DNA of 45,093 nucleotides from JAFDXJ01 sp038257845. GTDB lineage: Bacteria > Bacteroidota > Bacteroidia > Chitinophagales > Chitinophagaceae. Below, in pieces: positions 8,877 to 17,083 of the stretch. The stretch lies in contig JBBSQL010000023.1 in assembly GCA_038257845.1 (NCBI GenBank), positions 1-45,093 on the forward strand, written 5' to 3'. Numbering within the stretch: the stretch's first letter is position 1; each line of letters begins with the position of its first letter. A program made the position numbers and the translations under genes. The notes beneath the pieces were generated by a model. The model was not told the origin of the DNA. It did no database searches and saw only the letters and a program-made list of their open reading frames with translations.

Positions 8877-10400
8877 ATGCAAAATAAGAATGTGTTAGTA
8901 AAATCAGGTGTGTGGCAATTATTAAACGTAATCGTGATTGTTGCCTCGCAATTTATTTTTTACGCGGTCATGGCCAGGTATATTTCAAAAGCAGCCTTTG
9001 GTATTTTTGCCCTGGCGAATGCATTTCTCAACTTTGTAACTTCTATTTCGGAAGCCGGTATGGGCGACGCATTATTGCAAAGAAGAGTAGTGGAGCCACA
9101 ACATAAAAATGCTGCACTGTTTTTCAGCCTGCTTATTGCTGCGGTGATGTATGTACTCTTTTATATTGCTTCACCCTATATTGCAGAATATTATAAAGAA
9201 CCCCAGCTAACGTTGATTCTGCGCGTAGTAGGTCTCCTGTTCTTTTTTCTCTCATTCGGATCTTCCTCCATGAACCTCCTTCAAAAAGAATTTAAATTTA
9301 AAGAGATTTTTATTTGCGATGGTATGAGCATGCTGGCCAGTAATGTGTTGGGCGTGATCATGGGAATTTACGGCTATGGTGTTTGGGCGATGATCTGGTC
9401 ATTGCTCTTTTATTTTTTCGCCAAAAGCATTATGGTTTGGTTTTATGAACCGTTGCCTCTAAAAGTAGGGTCTACTTTAAGACACTGGAAAGACCTGTTT
9501 AATTATGGTATGGGCCTTACATTGGTGCGAATCAATAATTACATGAATAATTTCGGCGTTACATTATTTATTGGAAAATTAGTGCCCATCAATGTACTGG
9601 GTGTTTTTGACCGTGCATACCGGATCACGAGTTTACCGGTAAGATACCTGGGAGATATGGTGCAAAAATTAATGGTTCCTTCCATGGTGAAAATTGGTGA
9701 TGATGATAATGTTTTATACCGGTTTTTCTATAAAGGTCTTTCATTTTCCAATTCCATGCTGTTGCCCATCAGCTTTTTTTCAATTGTGTTTGCAAGACCT
9801 ATAGTATATATATTACTTGGGCATCACTGGGAAGAAGCTATTATACCGATGCAAATTTTGCTTATTTCATTGCCATTCCGAATTTCCACAAAGGTCGCGG
9901 ATGCACTCATGCGCGTTAGGAATTTGATTTATAAAAATGCCAACCGGAAATTTCAATATTTAATTGCACTTGCCATTGGCATTTGGGTGGGGCATTTTTG
10001 GGGACTGCCGGGAATGTGTTGGGGCATTACCATTGCATCCATGCAGAATTATCTTTCCATGATACTGACAATCCGCAACCGGGTTTTTAAAAGTCAATGG
10101 CAAAAACTGATCCTCAACCCTTTTGGAAACGGGCTTTTATTATCATTATTTGTTGTGCCGCCGGCATTCATTGTTTATTATCTTATATTATTGGCAGTGC
10201 ATGATGAGATCATTGCATTCAGTGTACTCTGTGTTGTCCTTGGAATATTCTTTGGATATGCATTTATTAAAAAACCTAAATTGCTGGGTAAAGATTTTGC
10301 ACCTGTTCACGAACAACTCATGAAAATCATAAAGGGCAAAAATGTAAAAAGGAAAATGAGAAATAAAACTTTAGAACAGCCTTTAAATGAAACGATTTAG
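8877..10400 (+). CDS. Wzx-type polysaccharide flippase (MOP superfamily)
   Basis: A 507-residue protein with about 12-14 hydrophobic segments and the typical opening GVWQLLNVIVIVASQFIFYA followed by the conserved SEAGMGDALLQRR region near residue 60. This matches the lipopolysaccharide biosynthesis/WzxC-like (MviN-type) flippases. The ATG lies 2 bases after the preceding stop. The family moves undecaprenyl-diphosphate-linked repeat units from the inner to the outer face of the inner membrane. Together with the Wzy-like protein at 12007 and the Wzc-like protein at 4576 it defines a Wzx/Wzy-dependent pathway. The C-terminal tail (about 480-507) is basic and cytoplasmic. Confidence 0.93.
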   Translation: MQNKNVLVKSGVWQLLNVIVIVASQFIFYAVMARYISKAAFGIFALANAFLNFVTSISEAGMGDALLQRRVVEPQHKNAALFFSLLIAAVMYVLFYIASPYIAEYYKEPQLTLILRVVGLLFFFLSFGSSSMNLLQKEFKFKEIFICDGMSMLASNVLGVIMGIYGYGVWAMIWSLLFYFFAKSIMVWFYEPLPLKVGSTLRHWKDLFNYGMGLTLVRINNYMNNFGVTLFIGKLVPINVLGVFDRAYRITSLPVRYLGDMVQKLMVPSMVKIGDDDNVLYRFFYKGLSFSNSMLLPISFFSIVFARPIVYILLGHHWEEAIIPMQILLISLPFRISTKVADALMRVRNLIYKNANRKFQYLIALAIGIWVGHFWGLPGMCWGITIASMQNYLSMILTIRNRVFKSQWQKLILNPFGNGLLLSLFVVPPAFIVYYLILLAVHDEIIAFSVLCVVLGIFFGYAFIKKPKLLGKDFAPVHEQLMKIIKGKNVKRKMRNKTLEQPLNETI

Positions 10401-10401
10401 T

Positions 10402-11030
10402 ATGAAAAGCGATTTGAAAAAATTTGTGATCATCACTTTACCACAAGCAAAATATACGGTTTTGGAAAATTATTTAATCAAATTTCCGAATGTCATTCTG
10501 GAGCTTGGGCATATTATGAATGATTTTTATAATCAACAAAACCCAGGCTACAAGGCGGTAGGGTTTAAAATGATGGACTTTCCTTTTCTATATACTTACC
10601 GGGATCATGGGATATTTGAAAAGAAATAAAACAAAAGTCATTTTAGGAATGCGTAAAAAACTTTTTAAAAATGTACTTTCTGATAAGAAAGCCCGGGAAA
10701 GTAGCCTTTACTATAATGAGCCTGGCGCAGAAAAAAATGTAAGTAAAAAATTACACGTAAGTTTGCAACTTTTGTCGGAAAAAATGAAGGAAACCGTAGG
10801 TGGGTAAAAAAGCTGGAATCAGTTTCATCCGGGATGAATACCCTGGAAATTGATAATTATGAATTGAGAGGAAATGACCAGGAAAGACTTTGATTTTCTG
10901 GAAGTTTCCAGGTTAAAAATACAACCCGCTAAAGGAAGATTGAATCCATTGGCGCTGTAATATATGATTGAAAATTTGAAGAAGTAAAACAATGGCTATT
11001 GAAAATGGTTACACTGAATTAATACACTAA
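10402..11030 (+). pseudogene. Decayed sulfotransferase gene (multiple frameshifts, one in-frame stop)
   Basis: Coding fragments of one protein appear in order across three frames. From ATG 10402: KKFVIITLPQAKYTVLENYL, then GYKAVGFKMM, stopping at 10629. In the next frame from about 10613: KRNKTKVILGMRKKLFKNVL. Back in the first frame from 10801: WVKKLESVSSGMNTLEID. In the second frame from 10892: DFLEVSRLKIQPAKGRLNPL, then a stop at 10958. Then FEEVKQWLLK (10975 on) and GYTELIH ending at 11030. The order (PAPS loop, FK motif, KVI..R..L..S region, closing EEVKQWLLKNGY type end) is that of bacterial sulfotransferases. The loop reads LPQAKYT where LPRSGST would be expected, so even the first fragment should be inactive. 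Several shifts lie in A or G runs, so sequencing error could explain some, but not the altered loop and the stop. Confidence 0.75.
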
Positions 11031-11049
11031 GAAAAATAATTTAAAAGAT

Positions 11050-11970
11050 ATGCATCCAAATTTTATTGTAGCAGGGCCACCAAAATGCTCTTCCAGTTCC
11101 TTGCATTATTACCTGGGGCAACACCCAGATATTTATACGTCTAAAATAAAAGAAACCCACTTTTTCAGTTTGCATTATGAAAAAGGGATGGCATATTATG
11201 AAACTTTTTTTGAAGAAGCTGGCCAGGAGAAAGCGATTGGTGAAACTACTCCAACTTATTCGTTTCTTCCATTCGTTGCTGACAGGATCAAAGAACATTA
11301 CCCAGACATGCGTTTAATTTTTTGTTTTCGAAACCCTGTGGATAGAGCATTTTCAAGTTGGCGCATGCAACATGGTCGTGGTACCGAAACAAAATCTTTC
11401 AGGGAAGCTATTGAAATAAACAAAAACCAGCTTGCAAGCGGGAATGTATCACTGGAAGGAAAGGATGGCACTGACCGATGGTCAAAAAGTCATGAATTTC
11501 ATTCCGATGATGCTACGCGTTTACGTACTTATATCCAGGCCGGTATGTACACTGAAATGTTAGAATCATATGGCCAAAGGTTTGAAGAAGACCAGATAAA
11601 AATTACTTTTGCCGAAGATCTTATTCATAAGTTTGATGAAACAATGAGTGGTTTATTTCGTTTTTTGCAGGTAGATGAAAAATTTACTGTGCCGAATAAG
11701 AAAATTGTTAATTTTAATTTTAGCAGGTCGGCCAATAGATTAGCTAATAAGATATTTGGTGTAAAGGGAACACAGCGCTTAGCGAAAAAAATGCCGGATT
11801 TTGTAAAAAATAAAATGAAGTCCGCCATGCGTGAAAAGGAGCCTGCAAAATTGAGCATGGAAGACCGGCTCTTTGTTTGGGATATATTTAAAGAGGATGT
11901 GGAAAAATTAGAAAAGTTGTTACATACTGATTTATCACACTGGCGGCCAAAGTTGAAAGCTAGTGTTTAA
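11050..11970 (+). CDS. Sulfotransferase family protein 3 (heparan N-sulfotransferase-like)
   Basis: A 306-residue protein. The PAPS loop is FIVAGPPKCSSSSLHYYLGQ at residues 5-24, followed by KETHFFS and GETTPTYSFLP; the 3'-phosphate site is FCFRNPVDRAFSSWRM. This arrangement resembles the sulfotransferase domain of heparan sulfate N-deacetylase/N-sulfotransferases and related bacterial proteins. It is a paralogue of the gene at 20478: same length and shared SLHYYLGQHP, KET.FF, TPTY.FLPFVA.RI and LRTYI. Cys-Ser replaces the more usual Thr/Gly residues in the loop, which is tolerable. It sits between the dead sulfotransferase and the polymerase-like gene. Confidence 0.9.
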   Translation: MHPNFIVAGPPKCSSSSLHYYLGQHPDIYTSKIKETHFFSLHYEKGMAYYETFFEEAGQEKAIGETTPTYSFLPFVADRIKEHYPDMRLIFCFRNPVDRAFSSWRMQHGRGTETKSFREAIEINKNQLASGNVSLEGKDGTDRWSKSHEFHSDDATRLRTYIQAGMYTEMLESYGQRFEEDQIKITFAEDLIHKFDETMSGLFRFLQVDEKFTVPNKKIVNFNFSRSANRLANKIFGVKGTQRLAKKMPDFVKNKMKSAMREKEPAKLSMEDRLFVWDIFKEDVEKLEKLLHTDLSHWRPKLKASV

Positions 11971-12006
11971 TTATATTTATTTTTCGGAAATAATAAAAAG
12001 TCATTT

Positions 12007-13464
12007 ATGCCTTCATTCCAAATTTCGGGGAAGCAGATAAGATTCTGGCTGGGAATATTCTTCTTTTTAGCCAGCGTTACGGTATCCACTATTATTGGTT
12101 CCGGCATACCACTTTTGATAGTTACAATCCCTATTATCCTTTTCAACCGGGATTATTTGCTGCCATTATTATTGATCATACCAATTGTTGAAGGCGCACT
12201 TACCACTAATACACTCGTCACAACGACGAAGGATGCAGGTGTGATACAATCAAGTATATCTGAAAGTATTGCCATTGCAATACTTACACCAATTGTTATT
12301 TTTGACCTCATTCAAAAAGCCAAAAGGAAGGTTCCTTTCCGACTAACCATGTTATTCATCTGGCTCAGTGTAATCGTGGCCATTGGTTATTTAGTTTTGC
12401 TCATGCATCCTCAGATACCAGAGATCGCTACACCGGCATGGGTACGGGTAATTTTAAAACTTATTAAAATATTTTTCTTCTGGTTATTGCTTAAATGGAG
12501 CATCAATTATTTTAAGTCAGGATTATTGATGTCTTTAAATTTGTTAAAAAACCTGGCGCCTTTTATCCTGTTAATTGTCGCAGGTTATATCGTTTTAAAT
12601 CCTGGTGTAGGAAGATTTGATATGTCTGTTTTTGGCATGTCACACCATGGTATAATGGGCGCAAATTTATCAACTCTTCTGCCTTTTTCCTTTATTATTT
12701 TCTTTGACAGGAAGAAGAATTTTTTAATGAAAGTTTTTGCATTTTTATCTATTGTGGGTACACTATATGTAATAATGCAAATAGGTTCAAAAAATGGGTT
12801 TCTCTGCTTTTTCTTTATGATAGCTGCTTGCGCATACTTTACTTTATGGCACAGGAGTACAGATATGAAAACTGCTATGATCATCTTAGGTGTTGTAGGG
12901 GCAGGCGTTGCATTATATTTATTGCAGGATTCTGCGACTATACAGCGTGCCTTATTTCAGGAACAACAAGGCGGCATTTCAGGGTTAAGCACGGGTAGAA
13001 CTGATTTGTGGTATTCGGGAATAGAAGCTATCAAACATCAGCCATTATTGGGTTTCGGTGGAGATGAAACTTCATCAGTATATGCCGTAACATTGTATGC
13101 ACCTGAAGTGGAAGGTCATATTATACACAATACGATTCTTGAATTCCTTGTGGAATATGGACTCCTCGGTTCAATTTTTTATTTTATGTTTATTTGGGCT
13201 GTTTTTTATCGTGGCTACCAGAATTTTAAATATGCTATTCGTACCAACCAGCTTATACTGGCTGTTCCAACGCTGGCTTATTATATTTCCCAGTTTGCGG
13301 GTTTATTTACCAGCCGTGTTTGGGATTCCACTTTATGGTATAATTCAATCTTAATTTTTGCGATCAGTATTTTATGGGAAACCGGTAAAGTAAAATTTTT
13401 CAAGGTCCGGCAATTGCCGCCACATGCTTTACAGGAACCCCGGCTAATCACACTAAATACCTAA
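12007..13464 (+). CDS. O-antigen polymerase/ligase family membrane protein (Wzy/WaaL-like)
   Basis: A 485-residue polytopic protein with about 11-12 hydrophobic segments. The Wzy_C-type signature HNTILEFLVEYGLLGSIF, with its conserved His, lies around residues 376-393, after a larger extracytoplasmic loop containing STGRTDLWYSGIEAI. The same fold serves O-antigen polymerases, ligases and exopolysaccharide polymerases. In a locus that also has Wzx, Wzc and Wza but no second candidate, it is most likely the polymerase that joins repeat units at the periplasmic face. A ligase role cannot be excluded by sequence alone. The next gene starts 6 bases downstream, so they are cotranscribed. Confidence 0.9.
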   Translation: MPSFQISGKQIRFWLGIFFFLASVTVSTIIGSGIPLLIVTIPIILFNRDYLLPLLLIIPIVEGALTTNTLVTTTKDAGVIQSSISESIAIAILTPIVIFDLIQKAKRKVPFRLTMLFIWLSVIVAIGYLVLLMHPQIPEIATPAWVRVILKLIKIFFFWLLLKWSINYFKSGLLMSLNLLKNLAPFILLIVAGYIVLNPGVGRFDMSVFGMSHHGIMGANLSTLLPFSFIIFFDRKKNFLMKVFAFLSIVGTLYVIMQIGSKNGFLCFFFMIAACAYFTLWHRSTDMKTAMIILGVVGAGVALYLLQDSATIQRALFQEQQGGISGLSTGRTDLWYSGIEAIKHQPLLGFGGDETSSVYAVTLYAPEVEGHIIHNTILEFLVEYGLLGSIFYFMFIWAVFYRGYQNFKYAIRTNQLILAVPTLAYYISQFAGLFTSRVWDSTLWYNSILIFAISILWETGKVKFFKVRQLPPHALQEPRLITLNT

Positions 13465-13470
13465 GAAAAT

Positions 13471-14610
13471 ATGAATGGAAAAATTAAAATCGCACACGTA
13501 ATCAGCCAATTCAATTACGGTGGCGCCGAAGTATTATTACGTGAATTATTTCATAGCGATGGCTTTCGTGAACGCCTGGATTCTGACCTGATAATTGGCA
13601 ACAGCAGGCGGTTGGAATTAGTGCCTCAAATAGATGGCCTTGTTAATAATATATACTCCTTCGATATTTATTCCGGGAAATTTCCTTTTGAATACATAAA
13701 AATGCTTCGCCTGATCCGGAAAAATAAATATGAAATTGTTCATGTGCATTTGCCTTTGATGGGCTGGCTGGTGGCTTTTGCAAAAAAGCTTTGTCCGAAA
13801 ACCATTTTTATTTATACAGAGCACAACTTATTTACACATCATCATAAATTGCATTATTACATGAATGGATTTACTTATGGTATGTATGATAGTATTATCT
13901 CTTGTGGTTATGAAGTATTTTATACCCTCGAAAAAGTGCAAAAAAGCTGGTTTTATAAAACCAATAATCATGTCGCACTAATCAATGGCATTAATACAGA
14001 TAAATTTGAATTTCAACAAAAAACTCCTGATGTTACCCGGAACCTAATAGTTGGCCTGGTCGCTATGTTTCGCCGCCAGAAACGCATTGACCGTTGGGTA
14101 GAAGTAGCAGAAGCGGTTCATAAAAAGTCGGATAAAATCCGTTTTTTACTGATCGGTGCAGATTATGAGGAGGAGAAGATAAAAGAAATGGTAAAAGAAA
14201 AAGGACTTACAGAAGTCATTGAAATGCCCGGCCAGCTCCATGATACCGTCGCTTCATTTCACCGCATGGACATTTTTTTAATGACCAGCGATTTTGAAGG
14301 CTTGCCACTTTCTTTGTTGGAAGCTATGTCTTGTGGTTGTGTTCCCGTAGTAAGTAATGTTGGTGGTATCAAACAACTTGAATTCGATGAATTCGGTTAT
14401 AAATTCGATGAATTTGATGCAGAAAAAATTGCAGATAAGATCATTTCTTTCACTGAAAACCTTTCAGACTTTTCTCTCCAAAGTAAAAAGGCGCATGACT
14501 TTGTTTTAAAAAATTATTCTTTAAAAAACCAGGTCAGCAAAACGCTGGATTTGTATGACATGCTCTTAAATGCCCGGAAAGAAAACAAAAAAGGAGTAGT
14601 GGCAAAATGA
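13471..14610 (+). CDS. Glycosyltransferase family 4 protein (1)
   Basis: A 379-residue GT-B fold glycosyltransferase. The N-terminal half starts with HVISQFNYGGAEVLLREL (the GGAE loop of the GT4 family) and the C-terminal half has the E-x7-E nucleotide-sugar motif FEGLPLSLLEAM with Glu276 and Glu284. It is expected to act as a retaining transferase on the lipid-linked oligosaccharide at the cytoplasmic membrane face. The gene follows the polymerase-like gene by 6 bases. The donor sugar cannot be read from the sequence; UDP-glucuronate or UDP-xylose made by genes later in the locus are candidates. A 98-base gap separates it from the PAPS cassette. Confidence 0.92.
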   Translation: MNGKIKIAHVISQFNYGGAEVLLRELFHSDGFRERLDSDLIIGNSRRLELVPQIDGLVNNIYSFDIYSGKFPFEYIKMLRLIRKNKYEIVHVHLPLMGWLVAFAKKLCPKTIFIYTEHNLFTHHHKLHYYMNGFTYGMYDSIISCGYEVFYTLEKVQKSWFYKTNNHVALINGINTDKFEFQQKTPDVTRNLIVGLVAMFRRQKRIDRWVEVAEAVHKKSDKIRFLLIGADYEEEKIKEMVKEKGLTEVIEMPGQLHDTVASFHRMDIFLMTSDFEGLPLSLLEAMSCGCVPVVSNVGGIKQLEFDEFGYKFDEFDAEKIADKIISFTENLSDFSLQSKKAHDFVLKNYSLKNQVSKTLDLYDMLLNARKENKKGVVAK

Positions 14611-14708
14611 ATTTTTCAATTTTCGGTATAACAACAGCAAAAAGCAATCGTAAATTCACTATCTTGCGCGCCTGAAATTGTATTGTAGGAATAATTTATA
14701 AAAAACAC

Positions 14709-15506
14709 ATGAAGGATTTGTTGAAAAAGGCGATTTTTGCCTCCATAGAGGCAGGGGAAGCCATACTAAATGTTTACAATCAGGATTTTACTGTTGAGAC
14801 AAAATCAGATAATTCGCCATTAACCCAGGCGGATAAAAATTCTCATAATGTAATTAAAGATGCATTAACTGATAGTGGTTTACCTATTTTGAGTGAAGAG
14901 GGAAAATTATTATCCTACGATGAAAGAAAAGGCTGGGATACTTTTTGGCTTATTGATCCATTGGATGGCACGAAAGAATTTATTAAAAAGAATGGTGAAT
15001 TTACTGTCAATATAGCGTTGATTAAAAACGGTGTCCCGGTTTTAGGCGTTGTATATGTGCCTGTTTCCGGTACATTATATTATGGAACTGAAGAAACAGG
15101 TAGTTTTATGGCCAATATTCAGTCTGATGCTACAACTTCAGAAATAGACCAGGCAATAGAAAAAGGAAATTCAATACCAGTCGCACAATTGCCTGCCCAA
15201 TATACAGTTGTTGCCAGCCGGTCACACAATACACCGGAAACGGATGCTTTTATCGAAAGCAGGAAAAAAAAGTATGGCGAGGTTGAAATCATTAGTGCAG
15301 GAAGCTCTTTAAAATTATGCCTGGTGGCAGAAGGCAAAGCACAGGTTTATCCACGGCTTGCACCTACCATGGAGTGGGATACAGCAGCCGGCCATGCCGT
15401 AGCAAAATATTCAGGTTGCCGGGTATATGACTATAAGACCAATGATGATCTTGCATATAATAAAGAAAATTTACTAAACCCGTGGTTTGTAGTTGAAAGG
15501 GTGTAA
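14709..15506 (+). CDS. cysQ: 3'(2'),5'-bisphosphate nucleotidase
   Basis: A 265-residue member of the inositol monophosphatase superfamily. Metal-binding motifs are visible: SEEG near residue 61, WLIDPLDGTKEF around residue 80, and the C-terminal EWDTAAGHAV. CysQ converts PAP, the by-product of every PAPS-dependent sulfation, to AMP and phosphate, relieving inhibition of sulfotransferases. It is the first gene of a cysQ-cysC-cysD-cysN run. A TATCTTGCGCGCC stretch at 14660-14672, similar to a -7 element, lies 36 bases before the ATG and may start a transcript here. Among IMPase-fold proteins the length, motif set and neighbours favour CysQ over inositol phosphatase. Confidence 0.93.
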   Translation: MKDLLKKAIFASIEAGEAILNVYNQDFTVETKSDNSPLTQADKNSHNVIKDALTDSGLPILSEEGKLLSYDERKGWDTFWLIDPLDGTKEFIKKNGEFTVNIALIKNGVPVLGVVYVPVSGTLYYGTEETGSFMANIQSDATTSEIDQAIEKGNSIPVAQLPAQYTVVASRSHNTPETDAFIESRKKKYGEVEIISAGSSLKLCLVAEGKAQVYPRLAPTMEWDTAAGHAVAKYSGCRVYDYKTNDDLAYNKENLLNPWFVVERV

Positions 15507-15533
15507 ATTTTTAGTAAACTTAACTTTTAAAAC

Positions 15534-16130
15534 ATGCAGGAAAAACTACACATAATCCCACACAACTATAAATTAGGACAGGCCGATAAAGTTTCACGGC
15601 AGGGTCATAAAGCCGCATGCCTTTGGTTTACAGGCCTTTCCGGTTCTGGTAAAAGCACTGTTGCCAATGCGGTAGAACAAGCGCTTTTTGCAGAAGGCTT
15701 TCATACGTACATTTTAGACGGAGATAATATTCGAAACGGGATCAATAAAGACCTCGATTTTTCTGAAACCGGGCGAAATGAAAACATTCGCCGCATAGGA
15801 GAAATCGCCAAATTATTTTGTGATGCGGGGATTGTAGTGCTGGCGGCTTTTGTTTCCCCTTTTAAAAAGGACAGGGAAATATTAAAAGGCTTAATGGGCG
15901 ATCAATTTTATGAAATATATGTAGATGCACCTGTTGAAGTTTGTGAACAAAGGGATGTAAAAGGCTTGTATAAAAAAGCGAGAGCTGGTGAAATTACTAA
16001 TTTCACAGGAATTAGTTCACCTTTTGAAGCGCCGGAAAATCCTGATATCCATATTCGTACATATCAAGAAAGTATTGAAGAATCCACCCAAAAAGTGGTA
16101 AGTTATATTACATCCAAATTAAAATTGTAA
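15534..16130 (+). CDS. cysC: Adenylylsulfate (APS) kinase
   Basis: A 198-residue soluble kinase with P-loop GLSGSGKST near residues 33-41, LDGDNIRNGIN and the RNENIRRIGEIAKLF helix, then FVSPFKKDRE and the Y(E)IYVDAPVEVCEQRDVKGLY lid region. This matches stand-alone CysC (about 200 residues). It phosphorylates APS at the 3' position to give PAPS, the donor for the sulfotransferases in this locus. It begins 27 bases after cysQ and ends 10 bases before cysD. It is a separate protein and not fused to CysN, unlike NodQ-type fusions. Confidence 0.97.
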   Translation: MQEKLHIIPHNYKLGQADKVSRQGHKAACLWFTGLSGSGKSTVANAVEQALFAEGFHTYILDGDNIRNGINKDLDFSETGRNENIRRIGEIAKLFCDAGIVVLAAFVSPFKKDREILKGLMGDQFYEIYVDAPVEVCEQRDVKGLYKKARAGEITNFTGISSPFEAPENPDIHIRTYQESIEESTQKVVSYITSKLKL

Positions 16131-16140
16131 TTTTTATTTT

Positions 16141-17046
16141 ATGCATAAATATTATTTAGACCATCTACAGGAACTTGAGGCAGAAGCAATATTCGTGTTG
16201 CGTGAAGTCGCTGCCCAATTCGACAGGCCGGCAATATTATTTTCCGGTGGCAAAGATTCGATAGTTGTAACGCGCCTGGCTCAAAAAGCATTCTGGCCTG
16301 CAAAAATTCCCATGCCATTGATCCATATTGATACCGGTCATAACTTTCCGGAGACTATGAATTTCAGGGATAAGCTGGTAAAAGAACTAGGCGTACAGTT
16401 GCTCGTCGGTTCTGTACAGGAATCAATTAATAAAGGCCGCGCTAAGGAAGAAAAAGGCTTGAATGCCAGTCGTAATGCACTACAAATCGTGACTTTACTT
16501 GATTGTATTGAATCCAATAAAATAGATGCTGCAATCGGTGGTGCAAGGCGCGATGAAGAGAAAGCCCGTGCGAAGGAAAGGTTCTTTTCACACAGGGATG
16601 AATTTGGCCAGTGGGATCCTAAAAACCAGCGCCCGGAACTTTGGAATGTTTTTAATGGCCGAAAAAGTATGGGCGAGCATTTCCGTGTATTTCCAATCAG
16701 TAACTGGACAGAAATGGATGTGTGGAATTATATCAAGCAGGAAAACATTGCTATTCCTTCACTATATTATGCGCATGAAAGAGAAGTGGTGTACCGGGAT
16801 AATACCTATTTGCCCAATTGCGAATATATGGTTTTACGTGATGGAGAAAATATAGAAAAAAAGGTCATTCGCTTCCGGACCTTAGGTGACATTACAATTA
16901 CCGGCGGTATCGAATCCGATGCAGATACCATTGAGAAAATTGTAATGGAAGTATCAGCTATCCGCAGCACAGAACGCGGTAACAGGAGTGATGATAAAAG
17001 ATCAGACACTTCCATGGAAGACAGGAAAAAGCAAGGTTATTTTTAA
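16141..17046 (+). CDS. cysD: Sulfate adenylyltransferase subunit 2
   Basis: A 301-residue PAPS-reductase-fold ATP pyrophosphatase. The PP-loop FSGGKDSIVVTRLA lies near residues 34-47, followed by HIDTGHNFPETM, GGARRDEEKARAKER and FPISNWTEMDVWNYI, and a conserved closing RKKQGYF. The length and motifs identify CysD, which adenylylates sulfate to APS, rather than CysH. Its partner GTPase CysN starts 37 bases after the stop. CysD and CysN form the heteromeric ATP sulfurylase in which GTP hydrolysis drives APS formation. Confidence 0.97.
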   Translation: MHKYYLDHLQELEAEAIFVLREVAAQFDRPAILFSGGKDSIVVTRLAQKAFWPAKIPMPLIHIDTGHNFPETMNFRDKLVKELGVQLLVGSVQESINKGRAKEEKGLNASRNALQIVTLLDCIESNKIDAAIGGARRDEEKARAKERFFSHRDEFGQWDPKNQRPELWNVFNGRKSMGEHFRVFPISNWTEMDVWNYIKQENIAIPSLYYAHEREVVYRDNTYLPNCEYMVLRDGENIEKKVIRFRTLGDITITGGIESDADTIEKIVMEVSAIRSTERGNRSDDKRSDTSMEDRKKQGYF

Positions 17047-17083
17047 AATCTGTAAACAATCATTAAGTAAAAAAAATTATAAT

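Noticed and set aside
10607..10807. A separate small gene of 66 codons after the flippase
   Set aside because: Its translation continues the sulfotransferase sequence of 10402-10629 in another frame and is continued in turn from 10801, so it is a fragment of the pseudogene.
16141..17046. PAPS reductase (CysH) instead of CysD
   Set aside because: Both share the fold, but the length, the GGARRDEEKARAKER motif, the RKKQGYF end and the adjacent cysN identify CysD.
16988..17083. Upstream start for cysN, overlapping cysD by 59 bases
   Set aside because: The added 32 residues match nothing in CysN, and the conserved domain begins right after ATG 17084.
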